Assembly: GCA_035292625.1 (NCBI GenBank)
Contig: DATDPS010000054.1
Coordinates: 1 to 16,205 of the forward strand
Direction: 5' to 3'
Length of the DNA: 16,205 nt
Source: SHZL01 sp035292625
GTDB lineage: Bacteria; Pseudomonadota; Gammaproteobacteria; Xanthomonadales; SZUA-36
Part shown: positions 8,138 to 14,536 of the stretch, piece by piece
Layout: each line of letters begins with the position of its first letter
Numbering within the stretch: the stretch's first letter is position 1
Notes under the pieces: model-generated
What the model saw: only the letters and a program-made list of their open reading frames with translations
Told to the model about the DNA's origin: nothing
The model's database searches: none
Translations under genes and position numbers: made by a program

Positions 8138-9658
8138 TTACTGTGCGGGCGGCAGCCGAGCGAAGATATCGCCGAACAGCTCCAGCCCGCTGACCGCACC
8201 ATCGGTGCCGATACGGAACGTTCCAAATTCGCGCATCTCCCAGGCGGGGTATTCGACCAGGAAGGTGTCCAGCTGCCAATGCTGCATGCTCAGCGTAACC
8301 AGGGCGGTATTCAGCTCCAGTTCCCGGCCTTTGCGCTGCACCACGATGTCGCCGTTGCGCGCGCTGCGGTAGGTGCCGGCGTACGCCTCGAGCGGCAAGG
8401 CCGGCTTGGTGTGCTTCAGGCGCTGGTCTTTTTTCTCACTCCATTTCCGTTCGCTGTCGCTCCTGCTGCTGGCATACAGGTCGAAGATTTCCCGGTTCCA
8501 GTCACGGCGCGCCGTATCCGCGCCGTGGTCCATTACTTCCCACAAAACCGCATGGCGCATCTCGGCGTGGTCACGGTTACCCAGCACGACCACCGCCCGG
8601 TCACCGGCGCGGTCGAGGCCGATCAGCGCGACCAGGCCACTCAGGCTGCCTGTATGGAAATCGATTTTGCGGCCCTGGAAATCCTGCTGGAACCAGCCCA
8701 AACCATAACTGCGCCAATGCGGTTGCGTGAGCGCCACCGTGGGGTAGAAGTCGGCCTTGCTGGCGAGCTGCTGCGGTTCGAACATCTCGGCCAGGCCGGT
8801 TTCCGATATGAGCCGCTCGCCGCCGGCGGTCACGCCATCACGCAGCAGGAACTGCGCCCACAGGCTCATGTCGTGCAGCGACGACCACGCTGAACCGGCC
8901 GCATCCGCCAGCTCCGCCGGCAGGTCCCAGGGGGTCGCCACCACCTTTTCGTCGATGTAGCCGTGCGGCATCACGTGGCTGAGGCCGGCGCTGATCTGTC
9001 CGCGCGCGGCGAAAGTTTCCCGCATGCCGATGGGCTGCCACAGGCGTTGTTGCAGAAATTCACCCCAGCTTTGTCCGCTGAGCCGCTCGATCAGCAGTCC
9101 GGCCAGCTCGAACATGGTGTTCTGGTAAATCAGCCGCGTGCGGATCGGCGCTTCCTGGGGCACGTTCTGCAAGCGCCTGATCTGCTCTTCCAGCGGCATG
9201 TTCTGGAAGAAGCCCCAGAAGTCAGTCGATGGCAGGCCGGTGCGATGGGTCAACAGGTCCCGCACTGTCACCGTCTCGGCCCGCAGGGGGCTGCTGAATT
9301 GTAATTCGGGTATGTGCCTGGCGATGGGGTCGTTGAGCGACAGTTTGCCCTCGTCGACCAGCAGCATGATGCCCGCCACCACCATGGCCTTGGTGGTCGA
9401 GGCGATGGCGAACAGCGTGTGTTCGTCCACCGGCCGGCCATCGGCCAGGGCGGTTGCGCCAAAGCCCTGGCTGAACTGCACCGCGTCGCGGCTGACCACT
9501 GCGACCGCCATGCCCGGCACGTGCCACAGCGCCATGCCGCGTTCGGTGAAAGCGGCCATGCGCTCAAAGTCGGCATCGGCCGATGCGACAGAACTGAACA
9601 ACAGCGTGAGCGTAAGTACGGCGATGCGGCCGAGTCGGCCAGCACGGGTTAAATTCAT
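8138..9658 (-). CDS. Secreted serine hydrolase (class C beta-lactamase/esterase family) with DUF3471 domain
   Basis: A 506-residue protein with an N-terminal signal peptide: basic start, hydrophobic core at about 12-21, likely cleavage after SVASA near residue 27. It should therefore act in the periplasm or outside the cell. The penicillin-binding/class C beta-lactamase fold shows S87-T-T-K90 as the nucleophile motif, Y178-Q-N180 as the second motif and H335-T-G337 in place of KTG. Residues about 400-500 (YAGTYRSARNGDIVV to SGLELFG) match the beta-barrel DUF3471/lipocalin-like tail common in this group. Family members are esterases, D-amino-acid peptidases or beta-lactamases, so the substrate cannot be assigned; HTG argues against a classical beta-lactamase. 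The ATG at 9658 has AGGA 9-10 bases upstream. The gene ends in tandem stops (TAA TGA). It is divergent from the ABC transporter gene. Confidence 0.92.
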   Translation of the reverse strand: MNLTRAGRLGRIAVLTLTLLFSSVASADADFERMAAFTERGMALWHVPGMAVAVVSRDAVQFSQGFGATALADGRPVDEHTLFAIASTTKAMVVAGIMLLVDEGKLSLNDPIARHIPELQFSSPLRAETVTVRDLLTHRTGLPSTDFWGFFQNMPLEEQIRRLQNVPQEAPIRTRLIYQNTMFELAGLLIERLSGQSWGEFLQQRLWQPIGMRETFAARGQISAGLSHVMPHGYIDEKVVATPWDLPAELADAAGSAWSSLHDMSLWAQFLLRDGVTAGGERLISETGLAEMFEPQQLASKADFYPTVALTQPHWRSYGLGWFQQDFQGRKIDFHTGSLSGLVALIGLDRAGDRAVVVLGNRDHAEMRHAVLWEVMDHGADTARRDWNREIFDLYASSRSDSERKWSEKKDQRLKHTKPALPLEAYAGTYRSARNGDIVVQRKGRELELNTALVTLSMQHWQLDTFLVEYPAWEMREFGTFRIGTDGAVSGLELFGDIFARLPPAQ

Positions 9659-9682
9659 GTCCAGGGTTCCTCGTAGTTCGAG

Positions 9683-9705
9683 CGTGATTCCAGGCCGCCG
9701 CAGGC
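9683..9705 (+). repeat. Partial copy of palindromic repeat, GC-core type
   Basis: The left half-arm (GTGATTCCAGGCCGCCGC) resembles the 5' half of the complete element at 9748-9786 but lacks the matching 3' arm. It lies 25 bp upstream of the serine hydrolase start. It looks like a decayed or truncated element. Confidence 0.55.
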
Positions 9706-9715
9706 CGCCAAGCGA

Positions 9716-9734
9716 CCGTCATTCCAGACCGCCG
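9716..9734 (+). repeat. Half copy of palindromic repeat, GC-core type
   Basis: CCGTCATTCCAGACCGCCG is identical to the first 19 bases of the complete element 14 bp downstream, and the 3' arm is missing. Together with the neighbouring copies it gives two truncated elements and one complete element in tandem in the divergent gap. Confidence 0.75.
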
Positions 9735-9747
9735 ATATCATTTTCCA

Positions 9748-9786
9748 CCGTCATTCCAGACCGCCGCAGGCGCGTCTGGAATCCAG
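9748..9786 (+). repeat. Complete palindromic repeat, GC-core type (direct orientation)
   Basis: A 39-bp element. ATTCCAGAC (9753-9761) pairs perfectly with GTCTGGAAT (9774-9782), and CGCC (9762-9765) with GGCG (9769-9772). The loop is GCA and C9773 is unpaired on the 3' side. The flanks CCGTC and CCAG are not complementary, so the element has an orientation. Its exact reverse complement lies at 13914-13952. It sits 44 bp upstream of the ABC transporter ATG, within the space where that gene's promoter should be. Confidence 0.95.
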
Positions 9787-9830
9787 CACTGCTTGCACCG
9801 GACGCTCCAAGTCACCATCTAGCAGTAGCG

Positions 9831-11675
9831 ATGTCCCCACACCCCAAATCCACCAGCGCACCGGAACTCAATCCGCGCAGTTTTTTCGGCGTCTTCCGCT
9901 ACAGCCGGCGGGCGATCGATCTCGTCTGGACCACCAACCCGCGTCTGACCATCGCGCTGGCGGGTCTCACCCTGTTGGCGGGCCTGCTGCCGGCTGCCAT
10001 GGCCTGGGTCGGGGCACTCATCATCGATGCCGTAGTGGCGGCGACCCGTGAGGTGCAGCAAGGCGCCGAGGCTTCGCTCAGGCCGGTGTTCACACTGGTG
10101 GCACTCGAGGCTCTGATCGTGGCGGCCCTGTCCGGTGCGCAGCGCGGTATTTCGCTGTGCCAGGCCTTGCTGCGCGCCCAGCTGGGCCAGCGGGTCAACG
10201 TGATGATCCTGGAAAAGGCCTTGACCCTGGAGCTGGCGCAATTCGAAGATTCCGAGTTTTATGACAAGCTGACCCGCGCCCGGCGCGAGGCCTCCAGCCG
10301 CCCGCTGTCACTGGTCACCCGCACCTTTGGCCTGGGACAGAACCTGGTTTCATTGCTGAGCTACGGCGTGCTGCTGGTGCAGTTCTCGCCCTGGGCCGTG
10401 GTGGTGCTGATGCTGGCCGGGCTGCCGGCTTTTTTTGCCGAGACCAAGTTCTCCGGCGACGCGTTCCGCCTGTTCCGCTGGCGCTCGCCCGAAACCCGCA
10501 TGCAGCTTTACCTCGAGACTGTGCTGGCGCGCGAGGACCACGTCAAGGAAGTCAAGCTGTTCGGACTGGGGCCGCTGCTGCTGCAACGCTACCGCGACAT
10601 TTTCCACCGCCTGTACAAGTCGGATCGCAACCTGGCCATCCGTCGTGACGGCTGGGGATTCCTGCTGGGACTGATCGGCACGGCGGCCTTGTATGGCGCT
10701 TATGCCTGGATTGCCACGGCGACCGTACTGAGCCGCATCACACTGGGACAGATGACCATGTACCTGATGCTGTTCCGCCAGGGTCAGTCGGCGGTGGCGG
10801 CCATCCTTTCCGCCATCGGCGGCATGTATGAGGATAACCTCTACCTCTCCACCCTCTACGAATACCTCGAAACTCCGGCGGCAGGCCCGCATGCCAGCGC
10901 CCGGTCCGGTCCGTCCGCAGGTGACGGCGTGCGCTTTGAACACGTCACCTTCACCTACCCCGGCGCCAGCCAGCCGGCCTTGTACGACATCGACCTGCAC
11001 ATCCGGCCGGGCGAGTCGCTGGCGTTGGTGGGTGAGAACGGCTCCGGCAAGACCACCCTGATCAAGCTGCTGACGCGGCTGTGCCGGCCCGATTCCGGGC
11101 GCATCCTGCTCGATGGCCTGGACCTGAACGAGTGGGACGAGGACGTCCTGCGCCAGCGCATCGGCGTCATTTTCCAGGACTTCGCCCGCTACCAGCTGCT
11201 GGTGGGGGAAAACATCGGGGTCGGCGATGTGCGCCACTTCGAAGACGAACAGCGCTGGCGGCAGGCGGCCAGCATGGGCATGGCTGCTGCCATCGTGGAA
11301 AGCCTGCCAGCTGGTTATTCGACCCAGCTCGGCAAGTGGTTCAAGAACGGCCAGGAACTGTCCGGCGGCCAGTGGCAGAAAATTGCCCTGTCCCGTGCCT
11401 TCATGCGCACCGCGGCCGACATCCTGGTGCTGGACGAACCCACCGCTTCCATGGATGCCGCCGCCGAGGCCGAAATCTTCGAGCACTTCCGCAAACTCAC
11501 CCGGCACCGCATCGCCATCCTCATCTCGCACCGCTTTTCCACCGTGCGCATGGCCAACCTGATCGTGGTGATCGAGAACGGGCGCATCATCGAACGCGGC
11601 AGCCACGAACAGCTGATGCAACTCGACGGGCATTACGCCCGCCTGTTCTCGCTGCAGGCCGCTGGCTATAAATAA
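9831..11675 (+). CDS. ABC transporter, fused membrane and ATP-binding domains
   Basis: A 614-residue half-transporter, exporter type, in the inner membrane; it should act as a dimer. The N-terminal half has hydrophobic helices (for example LTIALAGLTLLAGLLPAAMAW, VLLVQFSPWAVVVLMLAGL, GLIGTAALYGAYAWIATATV). The ATPase domain starts near residue 370. It has Walker A GENGSGKTT (401-409), a Q-loop in IGVIFQDF, the signature LSGGQ (510-514), Walker B ILVLDEP (531-537), D-loop SMD and the switch His567 in ISHRFSTV. All catalytic residues are present. The frame stays open far upstream into the antisense of the hydrolase gene; I chose the ATG at 9831 because it gives the normal family length, although its Shine-Dalgarno is weak. 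The substrate is unknown: relatives export peptides, lipids or drugs. The MscS gene follows 37 bp downstream on the same strand. Confidence 0.9.
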   Translation: MSPHPKSTSAPELNPRSFFGVFRYSRRAIDLVWTTNPRLTIALAGLTLLAGLLPAAMAWVGALIIDAVVAATREVQQGAEASLRPVFTLVALEALIVAALSGAQRGISLCQALLRAQLGQRVNVMILEKALTLELAQFEDSEFYDKLTRARREASSRPLSLVTRTFGLGQNLVSLLSYGVLLVQFSPWAVVVLMLAGLPAFFAETKFSGDAFRLFRWRSPETRMQLYLETVLAREDHVKEVKLFGLGPLLLQRYRDIFHRLYKSDRNLAIRRDGWGFLLGLIGTAALYGAYAWIATATVLSRITLGQMTMYLMLFRQGQSAVAAILSAIGGMYEDNLYLSTLYEYLETPAAGPHASARSGPSAGDGVRFEHVTFTYPGASQPALYDIDLHIRPGESLALVGENGSGKTTLIKLLTRLCRPDSGRILLDGLDLNEWDEDVLRQRIGVIFQDFARYQLLVGENIGVGDVRHFEDEQRWRQAASMGMAAAIVESLPAGYSTQLGKWFKNGQELSGGQWQKIALSRAFMRTAADILVLDEPTASMDAAAEAEIFEHFRKLTRHRIAILISHRFSTVRMANLIVVIENGRIIERGSHEQLMQLDGHYARLFSLQAAGYK

Positions 11676-11697
11676 GTCCGATGAGTTCGTCCCGGGC

Positions 11698-11706
11698 TGC
11701 TAGAAT
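11698..11706 (+). promoter_or_regulatory. Extended -10 promoter element for the MscS-type gene
   Basis: TGCTAGAAT fits the extended -10 consensus TGnTAtAAT with one change. It lies 6 bases before the ATG at 11713, so transcription would begin at or next to the A of ATG. That fits with the lack of any Shine-Dalgarno and suggests a leaderless mRNA. No good -35 box is visible, as is usual for extended -10 promoters. A normal start within an ABC-MscS operon transcript is not excluded. Confidence 0.45.
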
Positions 11707-11712
11707 TTGTCC

Positions 11713-13902
11713 ATGACGTTCCGATACACACATCCTGTTCTGCAGCACCTGGCCGCCGTGCTGTGGCTGCTGGCCCCGGGCCTGGGCCTCCTGCCGCTGG
11801 CCGCGTTGGCGCAAAACATTCCGGGGATTGCGACAACCACCGCTCCGGAAGTGACCTGGAAAACGCCCGATATAACGGCCTTGTCCCCGGCCTGGTGGAC
11901 GAATTTCATCGCGGGGCCGGAAGCGTCCTTCGATGCGCGTACCCGGCTGCTGGTGCAATCCCTGGTGGAGCGCAGCAAGAGCCTCGGGCCTGAAGACCAG
12001 GCCATCGCGCAAGCCAGTATTGCCAACCTGAAAAGCCTGTTTGAGCTGTTGGCAGTGGCTCGGTCGGGGGCACTGGAAGAACAGTTTGCACCGGTGCCGG
12101 CCCGGGACACCTATTCCCTCGGTGATTTCCTGCAGCTGCGCCACCAGGGCCGCGAGGATGCCAACCGGCAAGCCCAGGTCAACCTGCAGATCGAACAAAC
12201 GCAAAGCCAGTTGGTGCTGCAGAAGGAGCGGCGCGACAACCTGCTGCGCCAGTACAAGGCCGCCGACGCGGAATCGCCGGCGCGCATCCTGCTCGGTATC
12301 AACCGGGTAACTGCCCGGGTCGAGTACGCCCTCAACGAAACGCGATCAAAGAACCTGCAAAAGCGGCTCAAGCAGATCGAGCAGCAAATCATTTTGCTGG
12401 ACGAGCAACAAACTTTTGCGCGCCAGCACCTGGTGCACACCGACTGGACACTGAAGGAGGTCGACCAGGCCGCCGCGGACGCCCGCGCCGCGGTCAGCAC
12501 GACGGCGGAAAAAATCGGGGCGATACAGCCCCTGCTGCTCGATGCCTTGTCTGAAAATCCGCCCAAACCCGGCCTGGAAACGCTGCGGAAACAGCAAATG
12601 ATCCGGGCCGTCGTGGCGGCCGAGTTGGCCCAGGTGCAGGAGGCGCTGGCTCGCTACACGGCCAGCTGGTATCGCTTGCGCACGGGTGCGCTGGGTTCGG
12701 GTTTTGACCGCCGTGAGGCCGCGGCGGAAGTGCTGCAAATCACCGGGGACGCGATGAAACAGGCGGACCTGGGAGTCGCGGCAAGCCAGGCCACGCTGAT
12801 TGCGACGGTGCCATCAGGTGACCTGAACACGGTGAAGAATTTCGAACTGGCGCAAACGGCGGCGCGCGAGACGCTGGTCATGATCAACCAGATCAGCGAG
12901 GTCAGCGACGATCTGCTGCTGGTCCAGGAAATACTTTCGACGGAAATTACCGAATCGCAGAGCGGCCTGGTCAAGATTTGGGACCAGATCAGCTTTGCTG
13001 TCGCCAAGACCTGGGGCCGCCTGGTCAGGGTGGCCGAAGTCAGCTTGTTTGAAATCGGCGACGCACCGGTAACGCCGGCGGGCCTGTTCAAAATGGTGCT
13101 GATCATGCTGCTTGCAATTGGCGCGTCATGGCTGATCCGCTACCTGCTCAACCGTGGCATCAGCCGCGATAAGGTGTCGAAGCAGGCTGCTGCCTACACC
13201 CTGGGCCGCCTGCTGCACTATCTCATCATCCTGATCGGCATCTTTGCCGCACTCGGCTCCATCGGCATCGACTTCACCAGTTTTGCACTCATTGCCGGCG
13301 CGCTGTCGGTCGGTATCGGTTTCGGCCTGCAGGCCATCGTCAATAATTTTGTCTCCGGCCTGATCCTGCTGTTTGAGGGTACGCTGCGGGTGGGTGATTA
13401 CGTCGAGCTCGACAGCGGGCTGCAAGGCGTGGTGCGCGAGATCAACACCCGTGCCACCATCGTCAATACCAACGATGGCGTGGACGTGGTGGTGCCCAAC
13501 TCGGAACTGGTGACCACCAAGCTGACCAACTGGACCTTGCGCGAATCGATAGCGCGTATCCGCATTCCTTTCAGCGTGGCCTACGGTTCCGATAAGGAGC
13601 GGGTGAGAGAGCTTGCGCTGGAAGCCGCCCGGAGTGTCGAGTTTGCCTTGTTGAACGTGCCCGGCCGCGAACCCCAGGTGTGGTTGGCCAGCTTCGGCGA
13701 CAACGCGCTGGAATTCCAGGCTTTGCTGTGGGTCAGCCGCGCCGGCGTGCGCCGGCCGGGTCGCATGCGCTCCAGCTACCTGTGGGCGCTGGAAACCCTT
13801 CTGCGCGACAACAACATCGAGATTCCCTTCCCGCAGCGCGATGTGCGCCTGCGCAGCGACTCCGTGGTCACCGCGCCCCCGTCACCCGGCGCCGATTCAT
13901 AG
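11713..13902 (+). CDS. MscS-family mechanosensitive ion channel with large periplasmic domain
   Basis: A 729-residue inner-membrane channel that should open under membrane tension and release solutes in hypo-osmotic shock. A signal peptide is visible (hydrophobic 13-33, cleavage after LAALA). About 420 periplasmic residues follow, with a charged, Gln-rich coiled-coil section at about 155-275. The MscS core starts near 456: TM1 (GLFKMVLIMLLAIGASWLI), TM2 about 498-522 and the pore helix TM3 about 524-556 (GALSVGIGFGLQAIVNNFVSG). The beta domain follows (RVGDYVELDSGLQGVVREI, VVVPNSELVTTKLTNW), then an alpha/beta C-terminal domain. It is longer than MscS itself and shorter than MscK/MscM, close to YbiO. 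I chose the ATG at 11713; a TTG two codons earlier is possible. No Shine-Dalgarno is seen. It ends 11 bp before an inverted repeat element. Confidence 0.93.
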   Translation: MTFRYTHPVLQHLAAVLWLLAPGLGLLPLAALAQNIPGIATTTAPEVTWKTPDITALSPAWWTNFIAGPEASFDARTRLLVQSLVERSKSLGPEDQAIAQASIANLKSLFELLAVARSGALEEQFAPVPARDTYSLGDFLQLRHQGREDANRQAQVNLQIEQTQSQLVLQKERRDNLLRQYKAADAESPARILLGINRVTARVEYALNETRSKNLQKRLKQIEQQIILLDEQQTFARQHLVHTDWTLKEVDQAAADARAAVSTTAEKIGAIQPLLLDALSENPPKPGLETLRKQQMIRAVVAAELAQVQEALARYTASWYRLRTGALGSGFDRREAAAEVLQITGDAMKQADLGVAASQATLIATVPSGDLNTVKNFELAQTAARETLVMINQISEVSDDLLLVQEILSTEITESQSGLVKIWDQISFAVAKTWGRLVRVAEVSLFEIGDAPVTPAGLFKMVLIMLLAIGASWLIRYLLNRGISRDKVSKQAAAYTLGRLLHYLIILIGIFAALGSIGIDFTSFALIAGALSVGIGFGLQAIVNNFVSGLILLFEGTLRVGDYVELDSGLQGVVREINTRATIVNTNDGVDVVVPNSELVTTKLTNWTLRESIARIRIPFSVAYGSDKERVRELALEAARSVEFALLNVPGREPQVWLASFGDNALEFQALLWVSRAGVRRPGRMRSSYLWALETLLRDNNIEIPFPQRDVRLRSDSVVTAPPSPGADS

Positions 13903-13913
13903 TCATCGCAGTA

Positions 13914-13952
13914 CTGGATTCCAGACGCGCCTGCGGCGGTCTGGAATGACGG
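13914..13952 (-). repeat. Complete palindromic repeat, GC-core type (inverted orientation)
   Basis: This 39-bp element is the exact reverse complement of 9748-9786, base for base. The hairpin is the same: 9-bp outer stem, one unpaired G on this strand, 4-bp inner stem and 3-nt loop. It starts 11 bp after the MscS stop codon and may act as an mRNA-stabilising or weak terminating hairpin for that gene, although no T-tract follows. Confidence 0.95.
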
Positions 13953-13982
13953 GGTGGTTTAGCGTCGGTCTGTACTTTCCGC

Positions 13983-14001
13983 CCGTCATTGCAGAATTGC
14001 G
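13983..14001 (+). repeat. Degenerate half copy of the palindromic repeat
   Basis: CCGTCATTGCAGAATTGCG resembles the 5' half of the AT-core elements with a few changes and has no 3' arm. It lies between the complete copies at 13914 and 14016 and is probably a decayed remnant. Confidence 0.45.
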
Positions 14002-14015
14002 ATCATTTTTTTCGA

Positions 14016-14057
14016 CCGTCATTCCAGGATTTGCGTAGCAAACTCCTGGAATCCAGG
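14016..14057 (+). repeat. Complete palindromic repeat, AT-core type, left of the GIY-YIG gene
   Basis: ATTCCAGGA (14021-14029) pairs with TCCTGGAAT (14044-14052) and TTTGC (14030-14034) with GCAAA (14038-14042). The loop is GTA and C14043 is unpaired. The CCGTC and CCAGG flanks match the GC-core type, while the core differs. It ends 15 bp from the stop codon of the GIY-YIG nuclease gene and is nearly identical to the copy at 14487-14527. Confidence 0.95.
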
Positions 14058-14072
14058 ACGCTTGTATGCATA

Positions 14073-14366
14073 CTAAGTAAACAAATCTTCAAACAAGTCT
14101 CTCCATTGCTTATTTGAAGTTTCAATCAACTCCAGCTTGCGTCTACGAGACCATGACTTCAGCTGGTTTTCCCGCGTCAGCGCTTCACGCATGGTTTCAA
14201 AGTGTTCATGGTGGACCAGGCGTTTCACTCCATACTTTTTAGTAAAGCCAGCGACTAATCCCGTCCGGTGCTGCCAGGCGCGGTGCCGAATACTGGAAGT
14301 AACCCCGACGTAGATCGTACCGTTGCGTCTACTAGCCAAGATGTACACGCAGGGTTGCTTTCGCAT
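14073..14366 (-). CDS. Small GIY-YIG endonuclease (URI / COG2827 type)
   Basis: A 97-residue protein made almost wholly of one GIY-YIG domain, the usual size for the stand-alone YhbQ/COG2827 group. The two family strands are VYILAS (Tyr8) and IYVGVT (Tyr19, Gly21). Arg29 and His33 lie on the first helix (SSIRHRAWQH), and the metal-binding Glu66 is in LTRENQLKSW. All expected catalytic residues are kept, so it should cut DNA; the target is unknown. There is no separate DNA-binding domain, but the C-terminal part is basic (SRRRK). The gene is visibly AT-richer than its neighbours, a sign of transfer. It is bracketed by palindromic repeats on both sides. The ATG at 14366 has only a weak GAG upstream. 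Confidence 0.92.
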   Translation of the reverse strand: MRKQPCVYILASRRNGTIYVGVTSSIRHRAWQHRTGLVAGFTKKYGVKRLVHHEHFETMREALTRENQLKSWSRRRKLELIETSNKQWRDLFEDLFT

Positions 14367-14372
14367 TCACTC

Positions 14373-14400
14373 AATATACGTGTCGGGTGCCCTTGGTCGA
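14373..14400 (-). promoter_or_regulatory. Possible sigma-70 promoter of the GIY-YIG gene
   Basis: On the minus strand TCGACC (14400-14395), a 16-bp spacer and TATATT (14378-14373) resemble -35 and -10 boxes with 4 of 6 and 5 of 6 matches. The -10 box lies only 6 bases before the ATG, so this promoter would give a leaderless mRNA. It could be a chance match in an AT-richer stretch. Confidence 0.3.
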
Positions 14401-14448
14401 GATCTGTTAGTGACTTGGAAGGCCGTAGGAATTTTACCCATTGGGTTC

Positions 14449-14478
14449 CTGGATGCCAGGCGCGCCTGCGCCGGTCTG
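14449..14478 (-). repeat. Degenerate palindromic repeat, GC-core type (inverted), right of the GIY-YIG gene
   Basis: CTGGATGCCAGGCGCGCCTG (14449-14468), followed by CGCCGGTCTG, aligns with the element at 13914-13943 with three mismatches, in the same orientation. Its outer arm then breaks off into a C-run, so the hairpin is incomplete. It mirrors the inverted GC-core copy found on the other side of the nuclease gene. Confidence 0.75.
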
Positions 14479-14486
14479 CCCCCCTA

Positions 14487-14527
14487 CCGTCATTCCAGGG
14501 TTTGCGTAGCAAATCCCTGGAATCCAG
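14487..14527 (+). repeat. Complete palindromic repeat, AT-core type, right of the GIY-YIG gene
   Basis: ATTCCAGGG (14492-14500) pairs with CCCTGGAAT (14515-14523) and TTTGC (14501-14505) with GCAAA (14509-14513). The loop is GTA and T14514 is unpaired. Compared with 14016-14057, the ninth stem pair changes from A-T to G-C with both sides changed. It ends 9 bp beyond the stop codon of the DUF2891 gene, so it may also serve as that gene's 3' hairpin. Confidence 0.95.
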
Positions 14528-14536
14528 AAGTGTGGT

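Noticed and set aside
9138..9830. 231-codon upstream extension of the ABC transporter frame
   Set aside because: It runs antisense through the serine hydrolase gene and through the repeats, has no family similarity, and the ATG at 9831 gives the normal transporter length.
10350..11633. 427-codon minus-strand frame antisense to the ABC transporter
   Set aside because: It overlaps a gene with all ABC motifs intact, and its His/Gln/Gly-rich translation looks like a codon-bias shadow.
11707..11712. TTG two codons upstream as the MscS start
   Set aside because: The ATG at 11713 is the better start codon and lies at the expected distance for a leaderless message. The TTG would lie before the predicted transcription start.
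13914..14527. Spaced repeats as a CRISPR array
   Set aside because: The repeats are long hairpins in mixed orientation with irregular spacing, partial copies and a gene between them. There are no uniform spacers and no cas genes.
13914..14527. Classical insertion sequence or RAYT transposase
   Set aside because: No DDE or tyrosine (HUH) transposase motif exists. The only gene inside is a GIY-YIG nuclease, and I see no clear target-site duplication.
9748..14527. Repeat hairpins as Rho-independent terminators
   Set aside because: They are GC-rich or mixed hairpins without a following T-tract, and some lie in promoter regions. A transcript-end role for the copies beside the MscS and DUF2891 stops remains possible but is secondary.
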